A stretch of 64,000 nucleotides of DNA from Shimazuella alba (GCF_009831235.1 NZ_WUUL01000003.1:1-64000); one strand, 5' to 3'. Positions 1 to 9,537 are shown, counted from the stretch's first letter. Notes: generated from the letters alone by a model not told the origin. Made by a program: numbers and translations.

Positions 1-21
1 TATCCTTTCCCATACGAAAGT

Positions 22-52
22 ACTTCTGAAACGAATTTCAGAAGTGCTTTTT
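22..52 (+). terminator. Rho-independent terminator
   Basis: ACTTCTGAAA pairs with TTTCAGAAGT across a short loop and is followed by a T run on the plus strand. It would end a plus-strand gene lying left of the window. Confidence 0.6.
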
Positions 53-62
53 CTTCGGTCTG

Positions 63-93
63 AGGAACCTACAGATCGTAGGTTCCTTTTTTT
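63..93 (+). terminator. Rho-independent terminator
   Basis: A perfect 10-bp stem (AGGAACCTAC / GTAGGTTCCT) is followed by seven T residues on the plus strand. It abuts the stop of the minus-strand AAA+ gene, so it may also act on that transcript in the opposite direction. Confidence 0.65.
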
Positions 94-2512
94 AATGCTG
101 AAAGTCTTCTGGATGCAATTGGAGTAAATCTTCTTTTTCAATATGCTGCTTTTGCCCTAAACGAACCGATTGATTTCGAACCGCACGTTCAAATAAATTT
201 CGTACAAATCGTCCATTACTTGAAGCACCACTCATTGCATGCCTCTGCAAAATGGGTTTTATTACCATTTCGCAATCTGAGCGAAGCTGGTATTGCTGAC
301 TTTCTACTGTTCTTAATAAAATCTGATACAACTCATTTGTTGAATAGTCTTTAAATTCAAATACGGTCGGGAACCGGGAGACTAGCCCCACATTGGTTTG
401 TAGAAAACGATCCATATCTTGACTATACCCAGCTAAGATGACAACCAAGCTTTCCCGGTGATCTTCAATTGCTTTTACTAATGTATCGATCGCTTCTTTG
501 CCGAAGTCACTTTCTCCTCCAGAAGCAAGAGCGTAAGCTTCATCGATAAATAAAATTCCTCCGAGCGCTTCTTGTACAACTTCATTTACCTTTTGTGCGG
601 TTTGACCAATATGTGTTGCCACCAAACCACTGCGATCTGTTTCAATTAATTGCCCGGATTTTAAAACGCCAAGTTCTTTCAGTGCATTCCCAATAATCCG
701 TGCAAATGTCGTCTTACCAGTACCAGGGTTTCCTTTAAATATCATGTGCAGAGAATGACCCTTGCTCTGTGAAAATCCTTGATCTCTTCGAAGTTTCTGT
801 ATTCTCGCTTGAGCTACAAGTGCTCTGACATGCTCTTTTATCTCTTCATTCCCGACTATCTTGGCAAATTCTGATTCGATTTGAAAATGCTCATTTGAAG
901 GTGCTACGCCAAAATCACTTGCATGTAAAATGCGAAGCTCATCTGGAGATTGGTAACCATTTTGCTTTAACCGTTTGGACTGTCTTCTTATCGCTTCTTG
1001 GATCACATTACGAACCAAGCGACCATTTCCATCATCATTTCTTCCTGCTATTTGTCTACGTTCTAACACAGAGTGCAGTGCATTTTCTGCATCTGAATCT
1101 AAAATAAATTGCTCTTTTTCAAGAGATAATTTTGCTATTTGTAACAATTCGATATCCGTATAATCAGGAAATTTAATTTGACTTGGAAAGCGAGACTTTA
1201 ATCCACTATTTACTTTCATAAACTCAGCCATTTCTTTTGTATACCCGGCCAAAATAACTACTAAATCTTCTCGATTTTCTTCCATTCCTTTTACCAGAGT
1301 ATCGATTGCTTCTTTACCAAAATCATTGTCTCCTCCACGAGATAACGCATACGCTTCATCAATAAACAATATGCCCCCAATAGATCTTTCTATCACTTTT
1401 TTCGTTTTAGGAGCTGTATGACCGATAAATTCTCCAACTAAATCTTCTCTTGTTACTTCTACCAGATGCCCTTTGGATACCACACCCAGTGCTTGAAAAA
1501 TTTTCGCTACAATCCTCGCAACTGTTGTTTTTCCTGTTCCTGGGTTACCTGTGTAAATCATATGAAGGCTTTGATTCATTACTTTCTGCCCGATTTTGCT
1601 CCGTTCTACTTGAATCGCTACCATATCTTTCATCTCGAGCACAAATTCTTTAACCGGATCTAAACCTATCATCTGATTTAACTCATTCATTGCCTCTTGC
1701 AATAATTGTTCCCGATTTTGCGGAGTGAGCTTGGTATCAGAGGTTACAGCTGTTTCCCCTTGCAATGGGTTTTGTCCGTGATGTACAGGGACAGACACTA
1801 CAGCTTGTTGATGCAGTTTATCTAGTAGCTTTTGCCTCTCATGATCGGAATACAATGGCTTATTCAAACAATTGATCTGAAAATAAATTTCCTTCCCCAA
1901 TACCGCATAGTGATATATTCGTTGATTCAAAAGGACTTCAATGTATTTTTCTTGTTGGAAAATGGTCGTCATACTATATGCTTGTTTCTTTTCCACATAA
2001 ATATCAAACCAATCTAAATAATCATCTCCACAAGAAGCAAAACGATAGGTAGATAGATCCTTGTCTAAATGGATTAAGTCAATTACCAGATTCACTGCTG
2101 TAACTAGTCTATCTCGCAGAAGTTCCAATTCATTTCCTTTTGATATTTTCGCAAAAAAACGGGATGAAGACTGTATACCATATCCCAAAATCCCTAACCA
2201 AATAGGAGAGAGAAGAAGCAAAAGAAACATGTTTGAAAGAAAACTGCCGGACATAGTTGCAGAAGAAATGATATATATAATAAATAGCAAAAATCGGAAA
2301 ACAGTTGGCAAACCATAATATCCGACAAAGACATATCGAAGTATATGTAGGGATGGATAGGTAGCAAGAAGTAAATCCGTTTTCATTTCTGATTTTTTCT
2401 TCCATATGTTAATTTCATTGCGAGATATTCTCCGAAAACCATCTTTGCGAATTCGAGCAAATACAAGCTCTATTATCTCTTTCTTTTTTTTCTGCATGGG
2501 TGAAATGGACAA
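92..2512 (-). CDS. Membrane-anchored tandem AAA+ ATPase, CbxX/CfxQ (SpoVK-like) family
   Basis: 806 aa. Residues about 60-110 hold two hydrophobic segments, so the protein is probably membrane-anchored with its ATPase part in the cytoplasm. Two AAA+ modules of the CbxX/CfxQ/SpoVK type follow. Module 1 has Walker A GNPGTGKT at residues 322-329 and Walker B ILFIDEAYA near 381-389. Module 2 repeats both motifs near 594-601 and 653-661, and both keep arginine-finger-like SRFP motifs. Family members remodel protein complexes (rubisco activase CbbX, sporulation SpoVK, ESX EccA); the substrate here is unknown. Both ATPase sites look intact. The first ATG follows an AGGGAGG-like sequence (ccctcct on the plus strand). 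Sporulation or secretion roles are inference only. Confidence 0.85.
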   Translation of the reverse strand: MSISPMQKKKKEIIELVFARIRKDGFRRISRNEINIWKKKSEMKTDLLLATYPSLHILRYVFVGYYGLPTVFRFLLFIIYIISSATMSGSFLSNMFLLLLLSPIWLGILGYGIQSSSRFFAKISKGNELELLRDRLVTAVNLVIDLIHLDKDLSTYRFASCGDDYLDWFDIYVEKKQAYSMTTIFQQEKYIEVLLNQRIYHYAVLGKEIYFQINCLNKPLYSDHERQKLLDKLHQQAVVSVPVHHGQNPLQGETAVTSDTKLTPQNREQLLQEAMNELNQMIGLDPVKEFVLEMKDMVAIQVERSKIGQKVMNQSLHMIYTGNPGTGKTTVARIVAKIFQALGVVSKGHLVEVTREDLVGEFIGHTAPKTKKVIERSIGGILFIDEAYALSRGGDNDFGKEAIDTLVKGMEENREDLVVILAGYTKEMAEFMKVNSGLKSRFPSQIKFPDYTDIELLQIAKLSLEKEQFILDSDAENALHSVLERRQIAGRNDDGNGRLVRNVIQEAIRRQSKRLKQNGYQSPDELRILHASDFGVAPSNEHFQIESEFAKIVGNEEIKEHVRALVAQARIQKLRRDQGFSQSKGHSLHMIFKGNPGTGKTTFARIIGNALKELGVLKSGQLIETDRSGLVATHIGQTAQKVNEVVQEALGGILFIDEAYALASGGESDFGKEAIDTLVKAIEDHRESLVVILAGYSQDMDRFLQTNVGLVSRFPTVFEFKDYSTNELYQILLRTVESQQYQLRSDCEMVIKPILQRHAMSGASSNGRFVRNLFERAVRNQSVRLGQKQHIEKEDLLQLHPEDFQH

Positions 2513-2673
2513 AAAAGCACCTCCCTAATTAAAAATATATTCTAATTAATCTTACCTTTAGATCGAAACGGACGCAAGAAATAGACTTGTTTTAGGAAAA
2601 TACATCCACTTGAATACTCCTCTATATTGTTTGAGAAACTAACAGAAACATGTACTCCCAAAGGTGTGGAACC

Positions 2674-3324
2674 ATGAAAAAGGCTATTTTAATGATACAA
2701 CTACTCATATTTATTGGTGTTCTTATTTGGTCTGGAATTCATCCAATCAAAAGGAGTATTTGGTTTTTTGAGAGTTTGCCAGCCGTTTTATTAATTTTAG
2801 TACTTCTTCTCACATACAAACGCTTTCCACTGACTTCCTTATCGTATTGGGTGGTGTTTATCGGGACAATCATTATGTTAATCGGGAGTCACTACACATA
2901 TGGTGGAGTACCGTTATTTCATACCGCTAAAAAGATGTTCCATCTAAAACGTAATCATTTTGATCGGTTTGGACATATCTTTCAAGGAATGATATACACT
3001 GCTTTAATTCGGGAATATTTTATTCGAACGAAGTTTTTAAATCGTGAAAAAAGCTTATTTCTCATCGCAGGACTGCTAAGTGTATCCATCTGTTCTCTCT
3101 ATGAAATTTTCGAGTTTGGTGTAGGTTCTTTCTTTGATAACAGTCTCCAAAACTTTTTGGGTTACCAAGGAGATATTTTCGATCCCTACTGGGATATTAT
3201 CAGTGCAATAATCGGCACAACGATTATTTTATGCTTAGGGAAAGTCCAAAACCAACAAATAAAAACACTCAACCCCAAAAAGCCAACAGCCAAAAAATCG
3301 GCACCACGATTACAACCAAATTAA
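2674..3324 (+). CDS. DUF2238 (YjdF-type) integral membrane protein
   Basis: 216 aa with about six hydrophobic segments. It shows the family hallmarks: HYTYGGVPLF, NHFDRFGHIFQG and, near the C-terminus, GYQGDIFDPYWDI. These polar residues sit in loops between helices. The molecular function of the family is not established. I chose the ATG at 2674 because AAGGTG lies 8 nt upstream; an in-frame ATG at 2650 has no ribosome binding site. The C-terminal tail is rich in Lys and Pro and lies outside the family core. The gene is divergent from the AAA+ gene and monocistronic, ending before a hairpin. Confidence 0.8.
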   Translation: MKKAILMIQLLIFIGVLIWSGIHPIKRSIWFFESLPAVLLILVLLLTYKRFPLTSLSYWVVFIGTIIMLIGSHYTYGGVPLFHTAKKMFHLKRNHFDRFGHIFQGMIYTALIREYFIRTKFLNREKSLFLIAGLLSVSICSLYEIFEFGVGSFFDNSLQNFLGYQGDIFDPYWDIISAIIGTTIILCLGKVQNQQIKTLNPKKPTAKKSAPRLQPN

Positions 3325-3340
3325 ACCGTTTGCACATCGT

Positions 3341-3391
3341 AAATAAGCTGCACAATAGTGACACTGACCACTATGTGCAGCTCATTTATTT
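3341..3391. terminator. Bidirectional hairpin terminator
   Basis: A long stem (AAATAAGCTGCACA with TGTGCAGCTCATTTATT) lies just after the DUF2238 stop, with A/T tracts on both sides. Confidence 0.6.
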
Positions 3392-3799
3392 ATCATTTCT
3401 CTAAAAATCATACTACTGCCTTAGGTTGCTCATAAAGTGATACTCTTCTAAAAATACGTTTCATGCCCCTATTCCACATGTATCTGAAATTCATTGATAA
3501 AAATCAACTGTCGCTCGTTCGTCTTCAAAAACTTGTAACAATCATTCCTTTAGTCTATATGTTTCGGCTTTGAATTTTCCTATTATTTTGATAACACACA
3601 TAATGTTACCTCATCTCTTCTTATTTCTCTCATTCCCCACTCTCTACTTCCATTTTCATGGCTAACTTATTCTGAAAATAATCTGACTATAAATATATTT
3701 CATATGTCTTACTAATAAAAAAGATAGTATTAGCATTGGTATTATTTTAAACTTAAATATATGTTTCATTTTTTTAAATATATAAGGAGGTTTCTACAC
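3392..3799. other. Intergenic, no gene seen
   Basis: AT-rich stretch without a supported reading frame. It probably carries the promoter and leader of the peptidase gene. I see no tRNA, riboswitch or repeat in it. Confidence 0.5.
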
Positions 3800-4771
3800 T
3801 TGATCGCAACCGTTAAACAAAAACCATGGAAAAAATGGGCTTTAACGAATTTACTCGCACTTACACTAGTTATCACTCCTTACTCCGTTGCAACAGCTAA
3901 GCCCAAAAATACTGGTGAATTAGCTTATCAACAAGTAACATACTTATCCGAAAATATAGGATCAAGAGTCGCAGGTACTGCGTCGGAAAAAACAGCAAGT
4001 CAATATTTGCAAACACAATTAAAAAGACTTGGTCTTAAGACATCGATTCAAAATTTTACTTATACCCAAAAAGGAACTACTTACCACTCACAAAACGTAG
4101 TTGCTACAAAACCTGGTAAATCAAAAAAAGAACTTATTATTGGAGCACATTACGATTCTGTATCTGTGGGCAATGGCGCAGATGATAACGGTTCCAGTAT
4201 TGGTGTAGTGCTAGAAACACTCCATGCGCTTGCGATAAAGAAAACACCGTATACGATCAAAGTAATCTTTTTTGGTGCAGAAGAAATAGGATTACAGGGT
4301 TCCAAATATTATGTATCAAAAATGACAGAGGCACAGAAAAAAAATACGGTTGCCATGATCAACTTGGATAGCCTTCTTGCAGGAGATTACATGTATGTTT
4401 ACGGGAACAATGGAAAACAAGGGAAATTGCGTGATCTTGCCCTTGAAATTGCCAAAAAACGTAAAATTGCTATGTCGACGAATCCTGGTTTAAATCCAGA
4501 TTATCCTGCGGGTACAACCGGTGACTGGAGCGATCACGCCCCATTTAAAGCTGCAGGCATTCCCTACGCTTATTTTGAAGCTACAAACTGGGAGATTGGC
4601 GATTTAGATGGTTACACTCAGACAGTGAAACATGGCGCAATCTGGCATACAGCAAATGATAATCTTACCTTCTTAGAAAGAGAATTTCCAGGAAGAGTAA
4701 AGGAGCACTTAAAAGGATTTACAATCGTGTTGACTGAGTTAGTAGAAAAAGCAGATAAAGCATTACGTTAA
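3800..4771 (+). CDS. Secreted M28-family zinc aminopeptidase
   Basis: 323 aa. The start is the TTG at 3800, nine bases after a perfect AAGGAGG; the upstream in-frame ATG at 3761 has no ribosome binding site. Residues 1-34 form a signal peptide (basic KQKPWKK, hydrophobic core, SVATA before KPKN). The mature part has the M28 metal and catalytic motifs in order: HYDSVS (His and Asp ligands), the bridging Asp in GADDNGSS, FGAEEIGLQGS with the Glu pair, NLDSL, and DHAPF with the last His. The enzyme should act outside the cell and release N-terminal amino acids, like Bacillus YwaD or Streptomyces aminopeptidase. It is monocistronic, with a terminator right behind it. Confidence 0.88.
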   Translation: MIATVKQKPWKKWALTNLLALTLVITPYSVATAKPKNTGELAYQQVTYLSENIGSRVAGTASEKTASQYLQTQLKRLGLKTSIQNFTYTQKGTTYHSQNVVATKPGKSKKELIIGAHYDSVSVGNGADDNGSSIGVVLETLHALAIKKTPYTIKVIFFGAEEIGLQGSKYYVSKMTEAQKKNTVAMINLDSLLAGDYMYVYGNNGKQGKLRDLALEIAKKRKIAMSTNPGLNPDYPAGTTGDWSDHAPFKAAGIPYAYFEATNWEIGDLDGYTQTVKHGAIWHTANDNLTFLEREFPGRVKEHLKGFTIVLTELVEKADKALR

Positions 4772-4793
4772 AGCGTTAAAATATAAAATAATT

Positions 4794-4826
4794 AAACCCC
4801 TTATCCTTTGTAGGAAAGGGGTTTTC
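4794..4826 (+). terminator. Rho-independent terminator
   Basis: AAACCCCTT-type stem with GGGGTTTT, 22 bases after the peptidase stop. Confidence 0.75.
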
Positions 4827-4945
4827 GTATGAAAAACTAAAAAATTATACATATTTTTTTGAAGAAGAAAAATTTTCCTGTCGTAATAATTTTATTTAAT
4901 TTATAATGAATACTGTAAGTGTTCAACGGTTTGTTGGAGTTTACC

Positions 4946-5326
4946 ATGTCAAAACCTGTAGAGGTAATCCAAATATCACCTGACGAATGGACAGTCGCTA
5001 TTCGAGAGAATTCACATACGAGAGAAAACCGTGTCGTTGTCCACATTCGTGGCGCAGAATACCATCACAATCACAAGTGCTTTGTTCCTAAAAAGGGAAG
5101 GCGCACTTTCACTTGTGGAAATGGTGAATTCACCTCAGACATAGAAAAATTCACCATTGTCGGAAGGGATATATCAAAGCCAACAACTATTCTTTTCGAC
5201 TGCACCAATATTCAAATCAAGCATCCTAAGTACCATCGGGATGCAAGTCCTGAAAGGATTCTGCACCACATGCAATCCATACAAAAACATGGTCATGAAT
5301 TTCCTTGGACAGAAAAGAAAGCATAA
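4946..5326 (+). CDS. Hypothetical protein
   Basis: 126 aa, His-rich and basic, no signal peptide and no membrane segment. I do not recognise it. The ATG at 4946 has GGAG eight bases upstream; the open frame begins earlier at 4919 without a ribosome binding site. Its codons use more G and C than its neighbours, and it is followed by a perfect hairpin (5349-5377), like the GC-rich orphan genes further right. The predicted chain alternates short beta-like segments (VVVHIRG, TFTCGNG, TTILFDCTN) and ends in a charged helix. Confidence 0.55.
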   Translation: MSKPVEVIQISPDEWTVAIRENSHTRENRVVVHIRGAEYHHNHKCFVPKKGRRTFTCGNGEFTSDIEKFTIVGRDISKPTTILFDCTNIQIKHPKYHRDASPERILHHMQSIQKHGHEFPWTEKKA

Positions 5327-5348
5327 AAGTCCATAGGAAGTCATAAAG

Positions 5349-5377
5349 CGGTACACCCAAAAAATTTGGGTGTACCG
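5349..5377. terminator. Perfect hairpin
   Basis: CGGTACACCCAAA pairs with TTTGGGTGTACCG across three A residues. There is no clear T run, so it may be a bidirectional terminator between converging genes. Confidence 0.5.
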
Positions 5378-5446
5378 TCATCAGTTCTAATAGGTGTTAA
5401 GTTGAACTTGCAAGTGAAACATAATTCCCCTTCTTTACAAACCATC

Positions 5447-5767
5447 CTACTTCTTTTCTTTTTTTTGCAATTCCTGCAAATAAGCATCTAATGAATCAAA
5501 TCTCTCCTCCCAAATCTGACGAAAAGAATCCAACCAGTTATGAAACTCTTGAAATGGTTGTGGACGCAGTTTGTATATACGGCGATTCGCTTCAGGTTGG
5601 ACTTGTACAAGTCCAACCTCACTCAACACTTTTAAGTGTTTGGAAACTTGTGGTTGTCGCAAGTTTAACTGATCAGCGATTTCCCCAACTGTCAAAGGGC
5701 CATTTCGTAACAACTCAACAATATGAAATCTATTTGGTTCTGCTAATGCTTGCAGAGTCTCTTTCAT
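5447..5767 (-). CDS. ArsR-family winged-helix transcriptional regulator
   Basis: 106 aa from the ATG at 5767 (a TTG at 5785 is possible). Residues 5-80 form an ArsR winged helix: ALAEPNRFHIVELLR, then the recognition region LRQPQVSKHLKVLSEVGLV, then the wing with RRIYKL. There is no metal-binding Cys motif, so a metal sensor is unlikely. The C-terminal tail, with FDSLDAYLQELQ, is typical of the subgroup that sits beside SRPBCC or oxidoreductase genes. It is divergent from the luciferase-like oxidoreductase gene and may control it. Confidence 0.85.
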   Translation of the reverse strand: MKETLQALAEPNRFHIVELLRNGPLTVGEIADQLNLRQPQVSKHLKVLSEVGLVQVQPEANRRIYKLRPQPFQEFHNWLDSFRQIWEERFDSLDAYLQELQKKEKK

Positions 5768-5951
5768 ATCTAAAATATACCCCAATAGGAATATTCAAGT
5801 CAAGGAATATTATTTTCTTCTAAAACGCAATAAATCATAAACGACTTGCACATTTATTTCTACTTGATATGATCCATATATACCCAATATAAACTCTTTA
5901 TTTATATTTTTTACAAAATCAAAGATACTAAATAGATTGAGGTGAATTAAT

Positions 5952-6962
5952 TTGATTAAACTAAGCGTACTAGACCAATCACTGATTTCATCAGGTTCTA
6001 CAGCTATACAAGCATTTCAAAATACAGCACATCTAGCAAAAGAAACAGATCAACTCGGCTATACACGTTTTTGGGTGTCTGAGCATCACTTTGCCAAAAA
6101 TTTAGCCGGATCTAGTCCAGAGATAGTAATGAGTCATCTAGCTACGATAACAGATCATATACGAATCGGTTCAGGGGGTGTGATGCTACCGCATTACAGT
6201 GCTTATAAAGTAGCAGAAAATTTTCGTGTTTTAGAAGGATTATTCCCCAATCGGATTGATATGGGTTTAGGAAGAGCTCCTGGAGGGACTCATTTGGCAA
6301 CCAAAGCATTACAAGAGTACAAAAGTACATATGCAGATAAATATCCAGAGCAATTAGATGATTTGATCACATATTTGTATGATTTAGCAGATAGAAACTT
6401 CCGCTTCCCGTCCTTATTTGCAACCCCACAGATAGAAACTGTTCCTGAAATGTGGCTTTTGGGTTCGAGCGGGGGAAGTGCATTACTGGCAGCACAACGT
6501 GGGACAGGGTATGCATTTGCCCAATTTATCAATGGTGAAGGCGGTACAGATGTTGTTCGTTACTACCGGGAACAATTTCAGCCAAGTATCGTTAATGAAA
6601 AACCAAAAACGCTACTTGCCATCATTGTTTTTTGCGCAGAAACAGACGACGAGGCTGAAAAACTAGCCAAAAGTGGTGATCTTGCTTTGTTGTTATTGGA
6701 AAAAGGCGCTTCTGCAAACGGTATCCCAACTGTTGATGAAGCTTTGTCTTATCCATATACCGATTATGATCGACATCGAATTGCAACAAACCGAAAGCGA
6801 ATGGTTGTCGGCAGCCCTTCTTCAGTCAAAAAGCAGATCGAAAACCTATGCGATTTGTATCAAACAGAAGAAGTCATGGTTGTTTCCTTTCTAAATGAAC
6901 AGGAACAAAAAATAAATTCTTATCGACTGCTTGCAAAAGCTTTTGATTTAAAGCGAAATTAA
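5952..6962 (+). CDS. LLM-class flavin-dependent oxidoreductase
   Basis: 336 aa TIM-barrel protein of the bacterial luciferase superfamily. It begins with the typical strand LSVLDQS and carries FWVSEHHF, IRIGSGGVMLPHYSAYKVAE and LGRAPGG, the usual signature of the MsnO8/YhbW group. Such enzymes use reduced FMN to oxidise an organic substrate, which cannot be named here. The start is a TTG seven bases after GAGGTG. It is divergent from the ArsR gene, so regulation by that protein is plausible. Confidence 0.88.
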   Translation: MIKLSVLDQSLISSGSTAIQAFQNTAHLAKETDQLGYTRFWVSEHHFAKNLAGSSPEIVMSHLATITDHIRIGSGGVMLPHYSAYKVAENFRVLEGLFPNRIDMGLGRAPGGTHLATKALQEYKSTYADKYPEQLDDLITYLYDLADRNFRFPSLFATPQIETVPEMWLLGSSGGSALLAAQRGTGYAFAQFINGEGGTDVVRYYREQFQPSIVNEKPKTLLAIIVFCAETDDEAEKLAKSGDLALLLLEKGASANGIPTVDEALSYPYTDYDRHRIATNRKRMVVGSPSSVKKQIENLCDLYQTEEVMVVSFLNEQEQKINSYRLLAKAFDLKRN

Positions 6963-7088
6963 AAAGCTTCTGAACAGCATTTTCACAAAAAAGACACACA
7001 AGTGTTGCATTTTCCTCTTCAACTGATTACCTTGTTGGTAATATGGTAAAGATGGTTTCTAAATTTAGGACAATAGGAAGTGGAATAA

Positions 7089-7835
7089 ATGGGTGAAATG
7101 GTTACTACCTATGAAGGTTGGTATGTCAGTCATGATTTTCGCGTGATGGACTGGACAGTCTGGAAATCTACCGATCCTCAAAAAAGAGAACAGATTGTGC
7201 AAGAGTTATTAGACTTAACTAGTTCCTATTCTTCACTGGAAGATAACCAGCAAGGCAGTTTTGGTGTGTTTTCTATTTTGGGACAAAAAGCGGACTTACT
7301 CTTTCTGCATCTTCGTCCTACATTAGAAGAACTGAACGAAGTGAAAAACCAATTCGATAAAACTAGTTTTGCTGAATTTCTGCTTCCCGCATACTCCTAT
7401 ACCTCTGTAGTAGAGTTAAGCGGATACCAAATGAGACCAGGTACGGATCCAGATACAGATCCACATATCCAAGCACGCTTAAAACCGATCCTACCTAAAA
7501 ATAAATATATTAGTTTCTATCCGATGGACAAACGCCGCGATGGTGAAGACAACTGGTATATGCTTTCTATGGAAGAACGTCGTAATATGATGAAAAGCCA
7601 CGGCTTGATCGGACGATCTTATGCTGGAAAAGTAAAACAAATCATAACAGGCTCCGTTGGTTTGGATGATTGGGAATGGGGAGTTACCCTGTTCGCAGAG
7701 GACCCTCTTCAATTTAAAAAGATCGTTCAAGAGATGCGTTTCGATGAAGTGAGTGCGAGATTTGGCGACTTTGGATCTTTTTATACCGGATGCCGACTAA
7801 CAAATGAAGATGTAAATAAGTATCTACATATTTAA
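7089..7835 (+). CDS. chdC: Coproheme decarboxylase (HemQ/ChdC), chlorite dismutase fold
   Basis: 248 aa. It catalyses the last step of the coproporphyrin-dependent heme pathway of Gram-positive bacteria: oxidative decarboxylation of two propionates of coproheme III to give heme b, using H2O2. Visible family motifs are YEGWYVSHDFR at the start, the catalytic Tyr in YPMDKRR (residue about 143), the axial His in MKSHGLIGRSYAGKV (about 170), and SVGLDDWEWGVTLF. The start ATG has AGGAAGTGG upstream. It is monocistronic with its own terminator, and no other heme genes lie in the window. Confidence 0.93.
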   Translation: MGEMVTTYEGWYVSHDFRVMDWTVWKSTDPQKREQIVQELLDLTSSYSSLEDNQQGSFGVFSILGQKADLLFLHLRPTLEELNEVKNQFDKTSFAEFLLPAYSYTSVVELSGYQMRPGTDPDTDPHIQARLKPILPKNKYISFYPMDKRRDGEDNWYMLSMEERRNMMKSHGLIGRSYAGKVKQIITGSVGLDDWEWGVTLFAEDPLQFKKIVQEMRFDEVSARFGDFGSFYTGCRLTNEDVNKYLHI

Positions 7836-7840
7836 GTCAA

Positions 7841-7883
7841 AAGGTTGATCGATCATTCCTTCACATCGATCAACCTTTTTTTT
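7841..7883. terminator. Rho-independent terminator
   Basis: AAGGTTGATCGAT and ATCGATCAACCTT form a perfect 13-bp stem followed by eight T residues. It lies between the convergent chdC and SDR genes. Confidence 0.85.
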
Positions 7884-7892
7884 ATCTTTGCA

Positions 7893-8714
7893 TCAAGACA
7901 ATGGAAATACACCTTTCATAAACTGTAAGAAAGCTTCATCAGTTAATTCTTTTCTTTTATGATTCAAAAATTCAGCATCTTCCCCTGCTAAATACCGGAA
8001 CTGATCAGATTTATCCTCTACTGCTTTCAAAATAACTTCAGCAACTAATTCTGGTGAAGAAATATTACCTTTTTTGCGATCAGCCATCAACATATCTAAA
8101 AACTTTTGAATATGATCGTCATAATCTTTGATGTCATCTCTTTGCAAAACTTGTAACGATCTTCCTGTAAAATCCGTTTCTATATTTCCTGGTTCTATCA
8201 ATTTCACTTTTATATGATATGGAGCAAGTTCGTAATACAAAGATTCTGATAACCCTTCAATCGCAAATTTTGAAGATTGATACAACGAAAGATATGGATT
8301 TGCAACTTTTCCTCCGATGGATGAAATATTTATGATACTACCATCATTTTTCTGCCTAAAATGCGGAAGTATGGCTTGGATCATGTTCATCACACCAAAT
8401 ACATTTACACTGTATTGTTTTCTTATCTGTTCATTAGTTGCCAATTCCAAAGGTCCAAATGCACAATATCCAGCATTATTTATTAAGGTATCTATCGTTC
8501 CAAATCTCTCTATTCCTTGATGTATTGCTTCTTCCATTTCTTCTCTTTTTTCCACATCTAACTTTACAACCAATACATTTTCTAATTTATGCAACTCATC
8601 TTCTTTCTCTGGAGACCGCATGGAAGCTATTACTTGAAAACCTTTTTGAGAAAATAGTTTCGCTGTCGCTTTTCCAATGCCTGATGATGCACCTGTGATA
8701 AATATTGTTTTCAT
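7893..8714 (-). CDS. Short-chain dehydrogenase/reductase (classical SDR)
   Basis: 273 aa. It has a Rossmann fold with TGASSGIG (residues 7-14) for the dinucleotide, the NNAG motif, the catalytic Ser in NISSIGG, and the YQSSK Tyr/Lys pair. Substrate is unknown; related proteins are often annotated as retinol or 3-oxoacyl reductases. The ATG follows AAGGAG. It is divergent from a TetR regulator with an inverted repeat in between, so it is the likely target of that regulator. Confidence 0.9.
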   Translation of the reverse strand: MKTIFITGASSGIGKATAKLFSQKGFQVIASMRSPEKEDELHKLENVLVVKLDVEKREEMEEAIHQGIERFGTIDTLINNAGYCAFGPLELATNEQIRKQYSVNVFGVMNMIQAILPHFRQKNDGSIINISSIGGKVANPYLSLYQSSKFAIEGLSESLYYELAPYHIKVKLIEPGNIETDFTGRSLQVLQRDDIKDYDDHIQKFLDMLMADRKKGNISSPELVAEVILKAVEDKSDQFRYLAGEDAEFLNHKRKELTDEAFLQFMKGVFPLS

Positions 8715-8782
8715 GATAGGAACTCCTTCTTATTTCTACTCTATGTTTTTATAACTTACTTTAGATAAACTATATACCAGAA

Positions 8783-8830
8783 AATAAACAAAGTAAACTA
8801 AAAAGGACAAAAAAGTTTATTTTGTTTATT
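8783..8830. promoter_or_regulatory. Inverted repeat, candidate TetR operator
   Basis: AATAAACAAAGTAAACT (8783-8799) and AGTTTATTTTGTTTATT (8814-8830) match as inverted arms at 16 of 17 positions. They sit in the shared promoter region of the SDR and TetR genes. Confidence 0.5.
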
Positions 8831-8895
8831 CCGTTTGTAGTCCTACACAATAGCAGATATAATAGGTAGACCATAAAAATTCTCGGAGGATCGCT

Positions 8896-9537
8896 ATGTC
8901 TAACAAAGCTACTAATTTATATCGATATATCGAAAAAGCCAAAGCCTTTCTTGGCAAGCAAAGATTTAGCCAAGTTAAAATAGATGAACTTGTCAAACAC
9001 ATGGATATCAGCAAAGCTACTTTTTATAAGTATTTTTCTTCTAAAGATGATGTACTCGATTTATTTATTGAAGGATGCACCAACTACTTACATGTTACAG
9101 ATGACTTCATTCAGAAAGAAGAGATCTCCCTTGCAAAACGTTTCCAAAAAACATATGAGCAATCTTTGAAGTCAGTCATCTTTATTTCTAATGAGCTTCT
9201 GTATGATCTAAAAGAAAAATATCCTATACAATATGAGAAACTTATGGTGGCCCAGCAATTAAGATACTCCCATTTGCAAACATTCTTCCAAGAAGGAAGA
9301 ACAAAAGGTCAGTTTCGATCTATTAATACAACACTATTTATGATTCAAGATGAAGAAGTCATCCGGAGAATCATTCATCCCTCGTTTACTATCCAGTATG
9401 ATATCACCGTAAAAAAAGCATTATTTGATTTTTACCTATTAAAGAAATATCAGCTGTTTGAGCCTTCTATCCTAAATACAATAGATGATTCTTATATCGA
9501 AGACCAAATATCAGTCATTTTACAGTCTTATTTGTGA
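8896..9537 (+). CDS. TetR-family transcriptional regulator
   Basis: 213 aa. The N-terminal 60 residues form a TetR helix-turn-helix (FSQVKIDELVKHMDISKATF followed by YKYFSSKDD). The C-terminal ligand-binding part is not recognisable. GGAGG lies six bases before the ATG. It is divergent from the SDR gene, which with the palindrome at 8783-8830 suggests a regulator/target pair. It ends before a perfect terminator hairpin. Confidence 0.88.
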   Translation: MSNKATNLYRYIEKAKAFLGKQRFSQVKIDELVKHMDISKATFYKYFSSKDDVLDLFIEGCTNYLHVTDDFIQKEEISLAKRFQKTYEQSLKSVIFISNELLYDLKEKYPIQYEKLMVAQQLRYSHLQTFFQEGRTKGQFRSINTTLFMIQDEEVIRRIIHPSFTIQYDITVKKALFDFYLLKKYQLFEPSILNTIDDSYIEDQISVILQSYL

